From positions 310,001-374,000 of the forward strand of contig UESW01004821.1 of NCBI GenBank assembly GCA_900491605.1: a DNA stretch of 64,000 nucleotides, written 5' to 3'. The position numbers and the translations under genes are program-made. The stretch comes from Calamus simplicifolius (lineage: Eukaryota; Streptophyta; Magnoliopsida; Arecales; Arecaceae). This document shows, in pieces, positions 34,734-47,000 of this stretch; within the stretch, counting starts at the first letter, position 1; each line of letters opens with the position of its first letter. The notes beneath the pieces were generated by a model that searched no databases, was not told where the DNA came from, and saw only the letters and a list, made by a program, of their open reading frames with translations.

Positions 34734-37013
34734 TAGTAAAATTTAGGCTAAAGTACATTTTAAACTTCAAACTCTAGGAAGTGTCTTATTTTAGTCTCTG
34801 TACCACCAAAATTTTTAAGATGTTCCTGAATTTTATTTTTATTTTTTGTTTTACTTTGGTTCCAATCATTTAAAACTAGTTAAGCCATGAGGAGTCCACC
34901 TACTTGGCATCCTACATAACTAGAAGCTGGGCTTACATGGACTGAAGCTAATTTTAATGGGCATGGGGTCAGGTTAGGTAGCCAAAATCAAAGGGTTTAA
35001 CCTGTTAACCCCGTCAACCTGTTAATTCGATTAATAAATTTTGGCGTAAACCTAATAAAATCTCTCTGCCTACTGCTAATCTAACAAAAATTAATTCCTA
35101 ATCTTGACTGCCTTATAACCTTCTCTCTTCTCCCACTACCATGTGCCACTCTACCACCATATTCGGCCACTAGCCAGCCATTACTATCCTGTGCTGCTTG
35201 ACCATCTGAAACCCTAGCTGCCATTGTATTTTGTATAGAATTTTAAATATTTTCTTAATACTAAAAATAAGGGTTAAATACACTTGCTTCAAGTAGAGGA
35301 TTTTCTTCCATTGAAAATTGCATGAACCAATAATTCTACTCCAATGAAAATTTCAATTAATAAGAAATTATGGATTAGAGACTTCAATATGCACTCAGAA
35401 CTAGTCTCTTTACAAAATTTTATTAGAATTAGGTGACTACATCAAATATATCATAAGAGATACATAATCCTAGCTTTCTTGCTCTTCTCTAATCATGTAT
35501 CCATAATTATGATAATTAAGAGTAGTCATAACATTAGTATGATACACAATAAAATTTCTTTCATGCTTGATGCATGCCTACTCATTTCCAAGCTTTGAAC
35601 ATTTTTTCAAAATTCTGATATCAATTTCATCACCCCTTAGAGTGAGAGGAGGATAGTATCAAGCAAAAAACCTACACGCTTAACTGTTTTAATATCATCC
35701 ATAGCCGAAGAATCTTCTTCCTATATTGATACTCATTCATGAAGTAAAATTTTTGCTTATTGCCTATAATGACACTATCTCTTCCTGCCTTTTGTATGAG
35801 AGGATGAGGATAAGGATCACATAAATGATCAATAAAGCAAATCTATGCAAAGATAGTAAACTATTATTAGTAATTAATACTTACTGATCATGTATATAAA
35901 AAGTTTCAAAATGTTATTGCTCATTCTAATAACTACTTAATTTGTCATGACTAAGTACCTAGGATTTCAATCCAACCAGTATAGTAGAGAGCAGAGGATG
36001 AGTTAAAGCATAATAATTGATTTATCATTTCTACCCATGGCATTAATGATTCATTACATACAATCACTTGTAATTGGATTGATAATCGAAACCTTATTAA
36101 CCAAATCATCAAGTGAATGCACATAATGTAAAGCATCTACTATAATGAAATTTCATAATTGATAAATGAAATCTAATAAATATTTCCTCATTTGACTTGG
36201 ATTGGATTTAGCCATATGCATTTGGATACTTATTTACAAATTTTGTTCAAGCTTAGATCTAAAATTTCAAATCCATATTAGGATCTCGTAAAAATTCTAA
36301 ATAGTAAATTTCAAATTCAGATTAGGATTTGATAAAATTTGCTTTCGAATAAATTTATTTGCACACCTAGGTCCGAATAAGGTTCATCATTGATACCTAA
36401 CGAAAATATTAAGCATTAGAGATTGAACATACTATTTACTAGCCGGAGATAAAGGCTTCTTGGGCGAAGGGGAGGGGACTTGCTGAAGAATGAGTTGCTC
36501 GTTGATTCGTGAAAGTATGAGGGCTATGAGCGGCCTGATATTATTAAGATTATGAATGAGGGTTGAATGATGGAGCGATGCTTTAGCATTGAATAAAGAT
36601 GTTGCCTAGCTACCAAATGTAAACCAAGTGGTAGGGTTCTGAATGGAGAAGAAGATGAAAAGAAAGTTTGCTAGATGGTAATGTGACTAAGAAGAAGACT
36701 ATAGTAAGAGCTATGATTGAAGAGAGAGCTTTGGTTAATTAGGGCGTGGAAGGCTTTTTAATCAAAAGAGGCTCCTATTACATTAAACTTTATCCGATTA
36801 GGAGGTTGCAATTGCATAAATCTAGTTTCTAGCCATGTAAGATGCCAAGTTAGTGGACTCCTCGTAACGTCACTCATTTCTAACGATAGGGATCAAAGTA
36901 AATTAAAAAAAAAAATTCAAAGACATCTTAAATTTTTTTGATAGTATAAAGAATAAAATGAGATATCTTTAAAATTTAAGAATCAAAAGTGTACTTTAAT
37001 CAAAAATTTACTA
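34734..37013. mobile_element. Non-autonomous element with about 200 bp inverted ends (MULE or foldback type)
   Basis: The left end 34734-34935 and right end 36830-37013 are inverted copies of each other at moderate identity. Shared words include TAGTAAA at the tips, AAAGTACA, TTTAAGATGT, ACTTTG, GAGGAGTCCAC and CTTGGCATC. The 1.9 kb interior has no coding frame. Long inverted ends suit Mutator-like or foldback elements. I could not find a convincing 9 bp target duplication, so the superfamily is uncertain. Confidence 0.7.
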
Positions 37014-37106
37014 TTAGCATACTAAAAATTATTCATAATTTTGCTTAGATTATACTCCGGATTGGGTTCTTCATTTCAAAATAACAAGCGATCTCAGAAC
37101 ATATCA

Positions 37107-37136
37107 AACATATATATATATATATATATATATATA
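37107..37136. repeat. (TA)n microsatellite
   Basis: Run of TA dinucleotides about 120 bp before the kinesin promoter motifs. Confidence 0.9.
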
Positions 37137-37249
37137 GCTGTTGTTGCTTGTTGTAATTGTTGGAGGGCACCACGTTCAAAAAAAATCGGAGCCCCATCCA
37201 TCCGTGCTTTCCAGATGAATCAATTTAAAAAGAGGTCCACCTAGGCTCG

Positions 37250-37400
37250 CTCGTAACGGTCGAATTCGACCACGAGCGCTCCATCGCACCGTCGCGAGAA
37301 CGGCCGTCGCCGTCGCTTTTAACGACGCCACCTCTGTAACGCCTCTACCTCCGGTTTTCCTTCTTAAGTAGCTGCCCCTTCACCGCTTCCTTCACACCTT
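37250..37400 (+). promoter_or_regulatory. Core promoter of the kinesin-5 gene with MSA-like elements
   Basis: AACGG cores occur at 37255-37259 (TCGTAACGGTCGA) and 37299-37303 (GAGAACGGCCG). AACGG is the core of the mitosis-specific activator (MSA) element bound by three-repeat MYB factors in plant G2/M genes, which include cyclin B and kinesins. The region is GC-richer than its flanks. Transcription probably starts around 37370-37400. No clear TATA box is seen. Confidence 0.5.
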
Positions 37401-37404
37401 CTAT

Positions 37405-37441
<37 letters not shown>

Positions 37442-38077
37442 CTTTCCATTCTTAGCTCGATTCTAAGCTGTATAACAACGAAGATTTCCACGACAGCGAT
37501 AAAAGAATCGTCCAAGGAAGGAAGAAAACGAGCTATTCTTCTTTATAGACGTCATTGCCGGCTCTAACGCCTCTTCCCTCGCTTTTAGATTCTTCTTTTG
37601 GAATCAAAGCGCCTCCTTGGCCATTGCCGGCCGTCCATTGACGGTATGTTGTGCTCATTCCTTCATCGCTGTCTCTTTCTTTGTTTTATTGTTCCAATCG
37701 CCTTCCTTCCCCATTTTCCTCCCAGCATTTTGCGTTTCTTGATTTAAAAACTTGTTTTTATTGTCTCCTCTTGAGAAATTTTTGAAAGATTGGTGTTTAC
37801 CCAATGGATATTAGTTTCAAGCATTTTTGAGATTTTTTGGAGGATTGGAATCGGTATCCGTCGATCTTGTGCATCGGAATGTCTTCCAATCGGTCTAGCC
37901 AATTTAGGGTTTGTTCCTTGAGCGTCGTAGGATTCAGGAAACGAGGGTTTTGGTGGAATTTATGGATTTTTTTATGAGTTTATGCTGCCATTCTTTGACT
38001 TCTTTTCCTTTTTGTTTTTCCAGGAAAGTCCGGGCTTTTTGTATTTGTTTTCCTATACTCCTTTGAGTGGTCAAGGA
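37401..38077 (+). other. 5' UTR of the kinesin-5 gene with one intron
   Basis: A CT microsatellite (37408-37436) opens the leader. A donor (GACG then GTATGT) at 37643/37644 and an acceptor (TTTTTCCAG) ending at 38023 define a leader intron of about 380 bp. The coding start follows 54 bases into the second exon. Confidence 0.6.
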
Positions 38078-41000
38078 ATGGATAGCTTGCAGAGGAAAGG
38101 GGGTTTCGTCTCGAGGTCCCCTTCTCGGACCCCGAGTTCCGGTGACAGGCACCGTTCCAGCGACGGCAGTGGGAATTCCAACAGCAGGCATGACAGAGAT
38201 AAGGGGGTTAATGTTCAAGTCCTTGTTCGATGTCGGTAAGCATTCAGACACGCACAATGAAGGGGTGATTTTTGCCTCCTTTTCCCACTTTATAGCTGCT
38301 TAATTTTTAATATTGAGTTAACTTAGGCCATTGAGTGAGGATGAGGTGAGACTCCACACCCCCGTGGTCATAACCTGCAATGAGAATAGGAGAGAAGTTT
38401 CTGCCACTCAGAACATCGGCAACAAACAAATTGATAAAGCCTTTGTTTTTGACAAGGTGTGAATGGCAACCCATAATTTTTATTTTTCTTTTGGAGCTGG
38501 AAATTTAGCTTTTGGATGAAAGATATTATTATTTGTAATAATTTTATGTAGGTCTTTGGTCCGGATTCACGGCAAAAGGATTTATTTGATCATGCTGTTG
38601 TTCCCATTGTGAATGAGGTTCTTGAGGGTTATAACTGCACCATATTTGCCTATGGTCAGACGGGCACTGGAAAAACTTACACCATGGAAGGAGGAGGGTT
38701 GAAGGGAAAGGTAATCTCACTACTCTTGCTTGCTTATTAACCAAGTAAAATTCCTCTCAGAGATTGTATTTCGCTCTTTGCATGGTGCTGTAGAATGGAG
38801 AATTGCCAAGCGATGCTGGTGTTATTCCAAGGGCTGTGAGACAAATCTTTGATGTACTTGAGGAGCAGAGCGCTGAATACAGCATGAAAGTCACATTTCT
38901 CGAGCTATACAATGAGGAGATAACTGATCTTTTAGCTCCGGAGGAGTCTAAATTCTCAGAGGACAAGTCCAAGAAATCTATAGCTCTCATGGAAGATGGG
39001 AAGGGGGGAGTTTTTGTGAGAGGGCTGGAAGAGGAGATAGTTTCTTCTGCAGCTGAAATATATAAGATACTGGATAAAGGGACTGCAAAAAGGCGTACTG
39101 CTGAAACTCTGCTTAACAAGCAAAGTAGTCGATCTCACTCCGTATTTTCTATAACTATTCATATTAAGGAGTGTACTCCTGATGGTGAAGAGATGATCAA
39201 ATCTGGGAAGCTTAACCTTGTGGATCTTGCTGGTTCTGAGAACATTTTGCGCTCGGGTGCTAGAGAGGTGTGTAAACTCTCCCACTTCTTGCTAGTATGA
39301 AAGGCTTTGTTTTAGGTATTGCATGTAGACCATATTTTCAAATGCATCTTCAATTATGCAGATATTATCATTTAGCTAGGATCTTTGGAAAACGGTTTGA
39401 AATGCTTGTCTTGGCAAAATTTACCATTGTGCTCTTCGAGTTTAGTCTTTAGTATTTTTATTACGTCAGGGAAGAGCAAGGGAAGCTGGAGAGATTAATA
39501 AAAGCTTGCTTACGCTTGGCCGTGTCATCAATACTCTCGTAGAGCACTCTGGCCACATTCCGTACAGGTGATTCAGATTAAAAACAGTCCAATTTATTGT
39601 CAATTCAATTTTGATTTACATTTTTGTTGAAGGTGTTTCAATTTTTTGTTCACAGGGATAGCAAATTGACAAGATTATTGAGGGATTCTTTGGGTGGGAA
39701 AACAAAGACTTGTATTATAGCCACGATATCGCCTTCCATACACTGTCTGGAAGAGACACTGAACACCTTAGATTATGCACACCGTGCAAAGAATATCAAG
39801 AATAAGCCAGAGGTGAATTGCCTTTATAGCATTCTATTTCATTGTTAACAGGGGAGAAATCTCGTCCTTGGACAACAGAATTTAGCTCCTTTTCTTTTAT
39901 TTATTCTTTTTATTAGATGTCTCCAAAGAGAAAAATTGAGCTCATATCTCTTTTCCCTGTTCTCAGGTTAATCAGAAGATGATAAAAACTGCACTTATCA
40001 AGGATTTATACTTGGAAATTGACCGCCTTAAGCAAGGTTCTAGACTCTTCCATTATTTGTTTGAACTCTTATATTTACACAAACATGCCCTCGTATTTTA
40101 AATCAAGATTTAAAGTAGGTTGCAGATTGCAGTCTGAATTCGGTGTCATCAAATTGGGTTAATTATAGCTCTGAAAATTTGGAGCTGCTTAATACTGATT
40201 ATAATTATGTCAGGATTAAATTTATGTGGGGCTGGGCCTAGTCCTTAAATTTTTTTGTCAACTCCTTACACTTCAAACCGACAGGAGTCCTTGAAACGAT
40301 GGCAATTGATGATATTAATCATCCAGTCTGACAATGGACTTTGTGTCTGTAAAATAATTTCATTGCAACTACTCCTGGGACTAGAACCTCCCAGCTCAAG
40401 TTCCTTGAATTCTTAAAATGTAATAAATTTCTAGAAATTGTGTTTATAATGATGATTTAAGTTTTTGTTACCTTATCAATTTGCTTCTGTCCTTTGAGCA
40501 GAAGTATATGCTGCAAGAGAGAAGAATGGGGTATACATTCCACGGGATCGCTACTTGCTTGAGGAAGCTGAGAAAAAGGTTGCATCCACCCCTCCATCTC
40601 TCTCTCAAGACATTTTCCTTGGTGATGTAGATCAACCTTTTTCATATGTTCTCAGGCCATGACAGAGAAATTGGAGCGCATGGAACTGGTTTTGGAATCT
40701 AAGGATAAGGTAGGTTCTTTAGTAAATTTTATGCATATATAGCTATCTGTTGTGAGAAGTCTGATTCTGGAGCCATATTATGTAAACAGCAACTAGTTGA
40801 GCTTCAAGACCTTTACAATTCTCAAAAAGTATTGGGTATAGACTTATGTGACAAGCTTGAGAAGACTCAAGTAAGCTCCATTCTCAACCGTCAACTAATA
40901 TCTATTAATGTTGTTATTAACCACTTCCTTTTGTCCTTATAGAGTAAACTGGAGGGCACTGAACGTGCATTGTCTGATACAGAACAAAGATACATGCAAG

Positions 41001-44000
41001 CAACCTTCACTATTAAAGAAAACGAATACTTGATATCTAATCTCCTTAAATCAGGTGAGATACCATCAAGAGCCTGTCAATTATGCCATATTAGAAGTTC
41101 CCTATAAAGAAAAAAAATAAAAAGTGATATTTGTGTTACAAATCAAGCAATGGTCGTTTGATAATTTTCCAATAGAATCTGGAATTTGAATTAAGTCATC
41201 GTCCCTTTCTATTGTAACTCTGGATATGTTTTTCTTGCTTGTTTGAGAGTTCTTATCTGTGAGATTTGTGCATCGGCTGTTTTCCTCCTCCAGCATGACA
41301 CCTTGTATCTATGTTCATCTGGTATGGTTTTTGTATGTTGTGTATGTTTTTCCTCCTCTTAAAAGGATCTTTCTTTGACCAGCGAGAGTTCTCAGATTAC
41401 ACTGCTTTCTTATCATGTTCTTAATGTATGTTCTTTTCTGATGGAACTGCTCAGATGGTCATGCATTTGATTACCCTTTTACTTTCAGAAAAAGCACTTG
41501 TTGATTGTGCTTGTGATCTTCGACTAGAGCTAGAGAATGCAGCAGCAGATGTATCTGGCTTGTTTTCAAAAATTGGTTAGTGTCCATATATTCAAGAATT
41601 TAGCATTGTCTGCACAACAATGTGCTTTCTCACTGCTGATGCTACTATCTGTTGTTGGTTTTCAGAACACAAAGACAAGATGGAGGATGCAAATAAAAAT
41701 CTTGTCCATCGATTCCATGCTCAGTTGACTCAACAGCTGGATCTTTTGCATAGGACTGTCTCAGCTTCTGTAGTGCAGCAGGAGAATCAACTGAAAGAGA
41801 TGGAAGAAGGCATGCAATTCTTTGTCTCTAAAAAGGCTGAGGTACGTCAATGGAACTGTCTTGAAATGATTTATTCTGTTTTTGCACAGCAATTGACCTT
41901 AAATGCTTCATTTTATAGGCTACTGAAGAGCTCCAAGGGTGTGTAGGAAAACTTAAATTGATGTATGACTCTGGGATCAGAGCATTGGATGATTTAGCAG
42001 GTGAAATTGATGAAAATTCTCAGTCAACTTTTGAAAAACTGAATTCACAAGTCACTACACACTCTTCTGTTCTTGAGGATGTAAGTATAACTTTCTCCTT
42101 GAAAATGAATATTTTATTTAATTATCAGCCTCTCAAGTTTTTATTCTGTCCTTCATTGTACAGTGCTTCCATGGTATTGCATTGGAGGCTGATAAGTTAC
42201 TTAATGAACTTCAGAGTAGCCTCTTTAAACAAGAGGAGAAACTAGTTGCATTTGCACAGCAGCAGCGAGAGGTTGGCAGCCATATAACCGTGGTTTAGAT
42301 GTTTCAATTTATGACCTGAGATTGAATCTCTCTAATCAAGTCCCCAATAACAGGGTTTTCTCAGATCTGTAGAGACAACAAGATCAATTTCAAAGATCAC
42401 CACAAATTTCTTTCTGAGTCTAGATGTTCAGGCATCCAAACTGAACAAGATTCTGGAAGAATCACAAGCTGTCCATGATCAGAGACTTTTGGAGCTTGAA
42501 AAGAAGTTTGAGGTGATTATTTTGAGATTCCAACTATTTAACTGTCTGCAACAAAACGAGTTATCAAGTAATTGTCTTTATTTACTTTGTGTTGATTTTG
42601 CAGGAGTGTGCTGCAACTGAAGAAAGACAGCTGCTTGACAAGGTGGCAGAAATGCTCGCAAGTTCAACTGCTAGAAAGAAAAAGCTGGTATGCCTACACC
42701 TTTTTCTTAACAATATGAATTTGTATGCTTACCTTTCTGTGTTCTGGATCTTTTCCTATGAACACATTGCAAGATACTTTGTTTCTCAATAATGTGCTAC
42801 AGATTAACATTATATGGCACTTCAAATATAACAACAACAACAACAACAACAAAGTCTTCATCCCAAATTTTTGGGGTCATCTATATAAATCCTTTTTTCT
42901 CTATTCTACTCGATTTTAAGTCACAATTTTTAGGAAAAAATGAAGATTTTAAATTTTTTAATCACTTCTTCTCATATAATTTTTACTCTTCCTCTAGCTT
43001 TTTTTTTCTTTTATATGTATCAAATTGCTCCTTTACACCGATGCATCCATAGGTTTATGCTGCAAATATCCAAACCATTTAAGTCATCATTCCTTCAATT
43101 TATCTTTAATTGATGCTACCTTCATCTTTTTATGAATAACTTATTTTTTATTCTATATTATTTTGTATTACCATACATCCATCCCAACATTCTCATTTAA
43201 CCATATTCATCTTATAAACTATAAAACATATCCGATTATAGCTATCTTATAAAATATATTTTTTAGTTTGACAGATATTTTACGATCACATAATATTGCT
43301 ATTATACTTCTTCATTTTATCCATTCTACTTTAATCCTATCGATAACATTATCCTCAATTTCTTCTTCTTTATAAATGATTAATCCTAAATATCGAAAAT
43401 GATCACTTTCAAATATTGCATGATCTTCAATTTTACTCAATATTTCTTTCTATTTTTAATTATACTAAAATTATATTTTATGCATTTTGATTTTATCTTA
43501 CTTAATTTAAAATCTTTAGATTCTAATGCATTTCTCCATATTTTGATTTTATCTTACTAGATCTTAACCTTAGTTTCATCCACTAGTATTATATAATCTA
43601 TAAATAATATGCATCATAGAATACCATCTTAAATAGATCTAGTAAGCTTATCCATAACTAATGAAAAAAAGGTAAGGACTAACATGTAAATCTACTGTAC
43701 TTAAAAATTTATTGGTATTAACTTCAAAAGTTCTTACACTAGTAACCACTTTATCATACATTTTTTTATTATATTAATATATCTAATGGGTACTTCTTTC
43801 TTTTCTAATACCTATCATAAGTTTTTTCTAGGTTCTTCTTTCTTTTATTTATCATATGCTTTTTTAATAAAAATCATATAAAGATCTTATCTTTTTTCTT
43901 CATACTTCTTCGTTAACATCTTGAGGAGAAAAATAGCTTCTGTAGTCAATCTTTTTAGTATAAAACTAATTTGATTTTTTGATATTTTTACAGCACATCT

Positions 44001-47000
44001 CAATTTATATTCAATTACTCTCTCCAAAGTTTTGTAGTATGTATGGCTCATGAGCTTAATACTATGATAGTTGAAATAGTTTTGAATATCTTCTTTATTC
44101 TTATAAATCAGTAATATAGTATTTTTCCTTCATTCATCAGGCATCTTCTCAATCTCTAAGATCTTATCAAATAACTATATTATCTAAATTATTCCTACAT
44201 CACCTAAATAGTTTCAAATCTTAATGAAAATTTATCCGGTTTCATTGCTCTTTCTATTTTCATATTTTTCATGGCCTCTTTTACCTTAGATATCCTAATT
44301 TTATAAGTATTTCAATCCCTAATAGAATATCAAGGCAACCTAATATTTATATGATTTTTATTTAATAATTTATTAAAATAGTTTTTCTATCTTTTTTGAT
44401 CTCATCCTCTTTAATCAAAATTTTTTATCATTATCTTTGATGTATTTAACCTAAATCATATATGTAGTTTTTTTTCTTTTACTCTTATAATTTTATAGAT
44501 ATCATTTTGTCTATCTTTAATTTTTAGCTTGTGGTATAATTCTTCATACTTTGTAATTTTATACATATCTATCTTTTACTCTTGTAATTTTATTTTGTTT
44601 GGTCTCATACTTTGATCAAGTACAAAAATTACACTTGTATTAAAGAAAGCATAAAAAGTGATGAATTTCAGAAAGAAGTAATGCAAAGCATTAAAGAGTA
44701 TTTAATAGTTCTAGACATGTTTGAGCTTGAGATGAATGCCTTTGGTTAAATTGGTGGTGCATAATGTTTTTTACTGAAGTCTAGCTTATTTTTTATACTC
44801 TTTGACATTGGATGGTCTAGTAGTTTCTTAAATGTATAGTTATTTGCAATGCATGTAAGTCGCAATTTAAGTTTTGTGTAGGAACGGAATGCCTGTTGGA
44901 CACTTGTATGACAATGCTCAAACTATTTTTGAATTAGTATTTCAAACAAGTGTCCACACTACTCAGGGAAGAAATATAAATATTAATTAGTAAAGAAATA
45001 TAAATATTAATTAGTAAAGAAATATAAATGTGTCTCTAATTTTGTCAATTAGAGACACATTTCTAATCGACAAAATTTATGGCTAATTTAGTGGTTCGTT
45101 GTAATTAGTAAAGAAATATAAATATTAATTAGCTTCTCAGACCCACAACTGGCTCTTGGGGTGCAGGATCTTGACATCTCCACAACTGGCTCCATATTTA
45201 AATGTTTTTTTCCTCATTTTTGTCATACTAAATGTAGCAGGATGGCTCATGTTTGGCTGATATGATGTGCATTGGGGGCTGATCTGGTTCTTGTTGTTGG
45301 GCTGCTTGGCTCAACGAGGCTGAGGTGGTCAAGCAGGCCCACAATTTGTAAGCCTGTACTTTGTGGCCATCTTGTCTGTTTCAATATATTAGCTTGTCAG
45401 GCTATCATACAAGAGTTCTTCCTGATTCCGACAGTTGTATCTTGAGCATCACCGGTTGGTACTTCTAAGGTTGTGGTGCTTGGAATGCTGGATGCTGAAT
45501 TTTTTGATACGCTAAGCACTTTTGAGTTACCTTAAACTAATTCTGACTTGAAGGTAGTCCTTCAAACTATAAAAGCCAAGTGCACCTGCGCTTCAATCCG
45601 ATATCACAATGATACTCCAAAATTTGTTTGAAAATTCATGTCTTGCTTTGTCTTAATTAAGCCTGCTTAAATTTGCAAAGTTAAACTAGTTAATCCTAGT
45701 AGCCAGAATTTCCAAGTGGATTTTCAACATATTCTGATATTAGTTAAGATATTCTATTAGAATATATAAAACTTTTTTTTTTTTTTAAAGCATTGAGATC
45801 TAAAACAGGATTGTACTTGTCAACCCTCAAAAAACTGCAGTTCAATCTTAAATGGATGCCCATGGTGTATTTCTCTTCATGTCTAAAACAGGGATGGCCT
45901 CTTTTTTGGTTACTTATTCATCTTCATTAGCATTTTCATTTTGAAGAAAAAGTTTAAAGGACAACCATGAGACCCTGTCTATGCTTTATAGTATGAAATG
46001 TTGGGCAGTTAGAAAAATACATATACAAAAGATGGATATGCCTAAAATGAGAATATTGAGATTGATGTATGGTAATATAAGAAAATATAGAATAAGAAAT
46101 GAAGTCATTTATGAAAAGATGAAGATAGCACCAATTGAGGATAAATTAAGGAAAGAACTACTTTGATGGTTTGAACATGTGCAATGTAAACCTAGAGATG
46201 CACCTAGATGAAGAAGTGATTTGATACATGCAGAAAGAAGTAGAGATAAACAAAAATTACATGAAAGAAAGTGATGAAGAATGATTTAAAATCTTTATAT
46301 CTTACAAAAAAAAAAAAAGACTCAAAACTTAGCTGAATGGAGAAAAAGGATTCATGTAACTGACTCCAACTGGTTTTAGAATTAAAGCTTTGATGTTGTT
46401 GTTGTAAAAAACCCTAGAAATATCTTGCACAAATGTGAACCGAGTATTAAAGTGCCATCCTTGGACAGTGAAATTGTCTAGAATTCTTGGAAAAGTTTCG
46501 TTCCACTAGATAATCTTTCAATTGAACTTGATAATTTGATGTACCTTGTGAGACCATGGAAAACACACCACTTGAGTCTGCTTAATCAACATAATCATTG
46601 ACTGTTACCATGAGAAATGGATTCCACAAAGTATGGATCACCATAAAAAGAACCACAATGGGTTTATGCATCTTCTTGTATGAGACCTTGAAAGATATCA
46701 AGCTTTATTAGAAACAAAAGCCAACCAAGTCAATCATGATGCATCATATTTTTGGTGATCTGGCATTTGGATTTGTGTTGGAAACTGGCATCATGCATTG
46801 ATATGTTCCATCCATCCTTTAGGCGTTGACATCTTATTACTCTGATACATTTCATAGAGGCAATGAGCTGCCCTCTAAAATTAATGCATGGTGTAACATA
46901 TGTTCATCTCAACAGTGTCATTCTTTCATGTAGTTCACTTCTTGCTTTACCATTGACTCAAATTTCCTGGCATTTCCAATGTGTTTAAGTGCACAAACTT

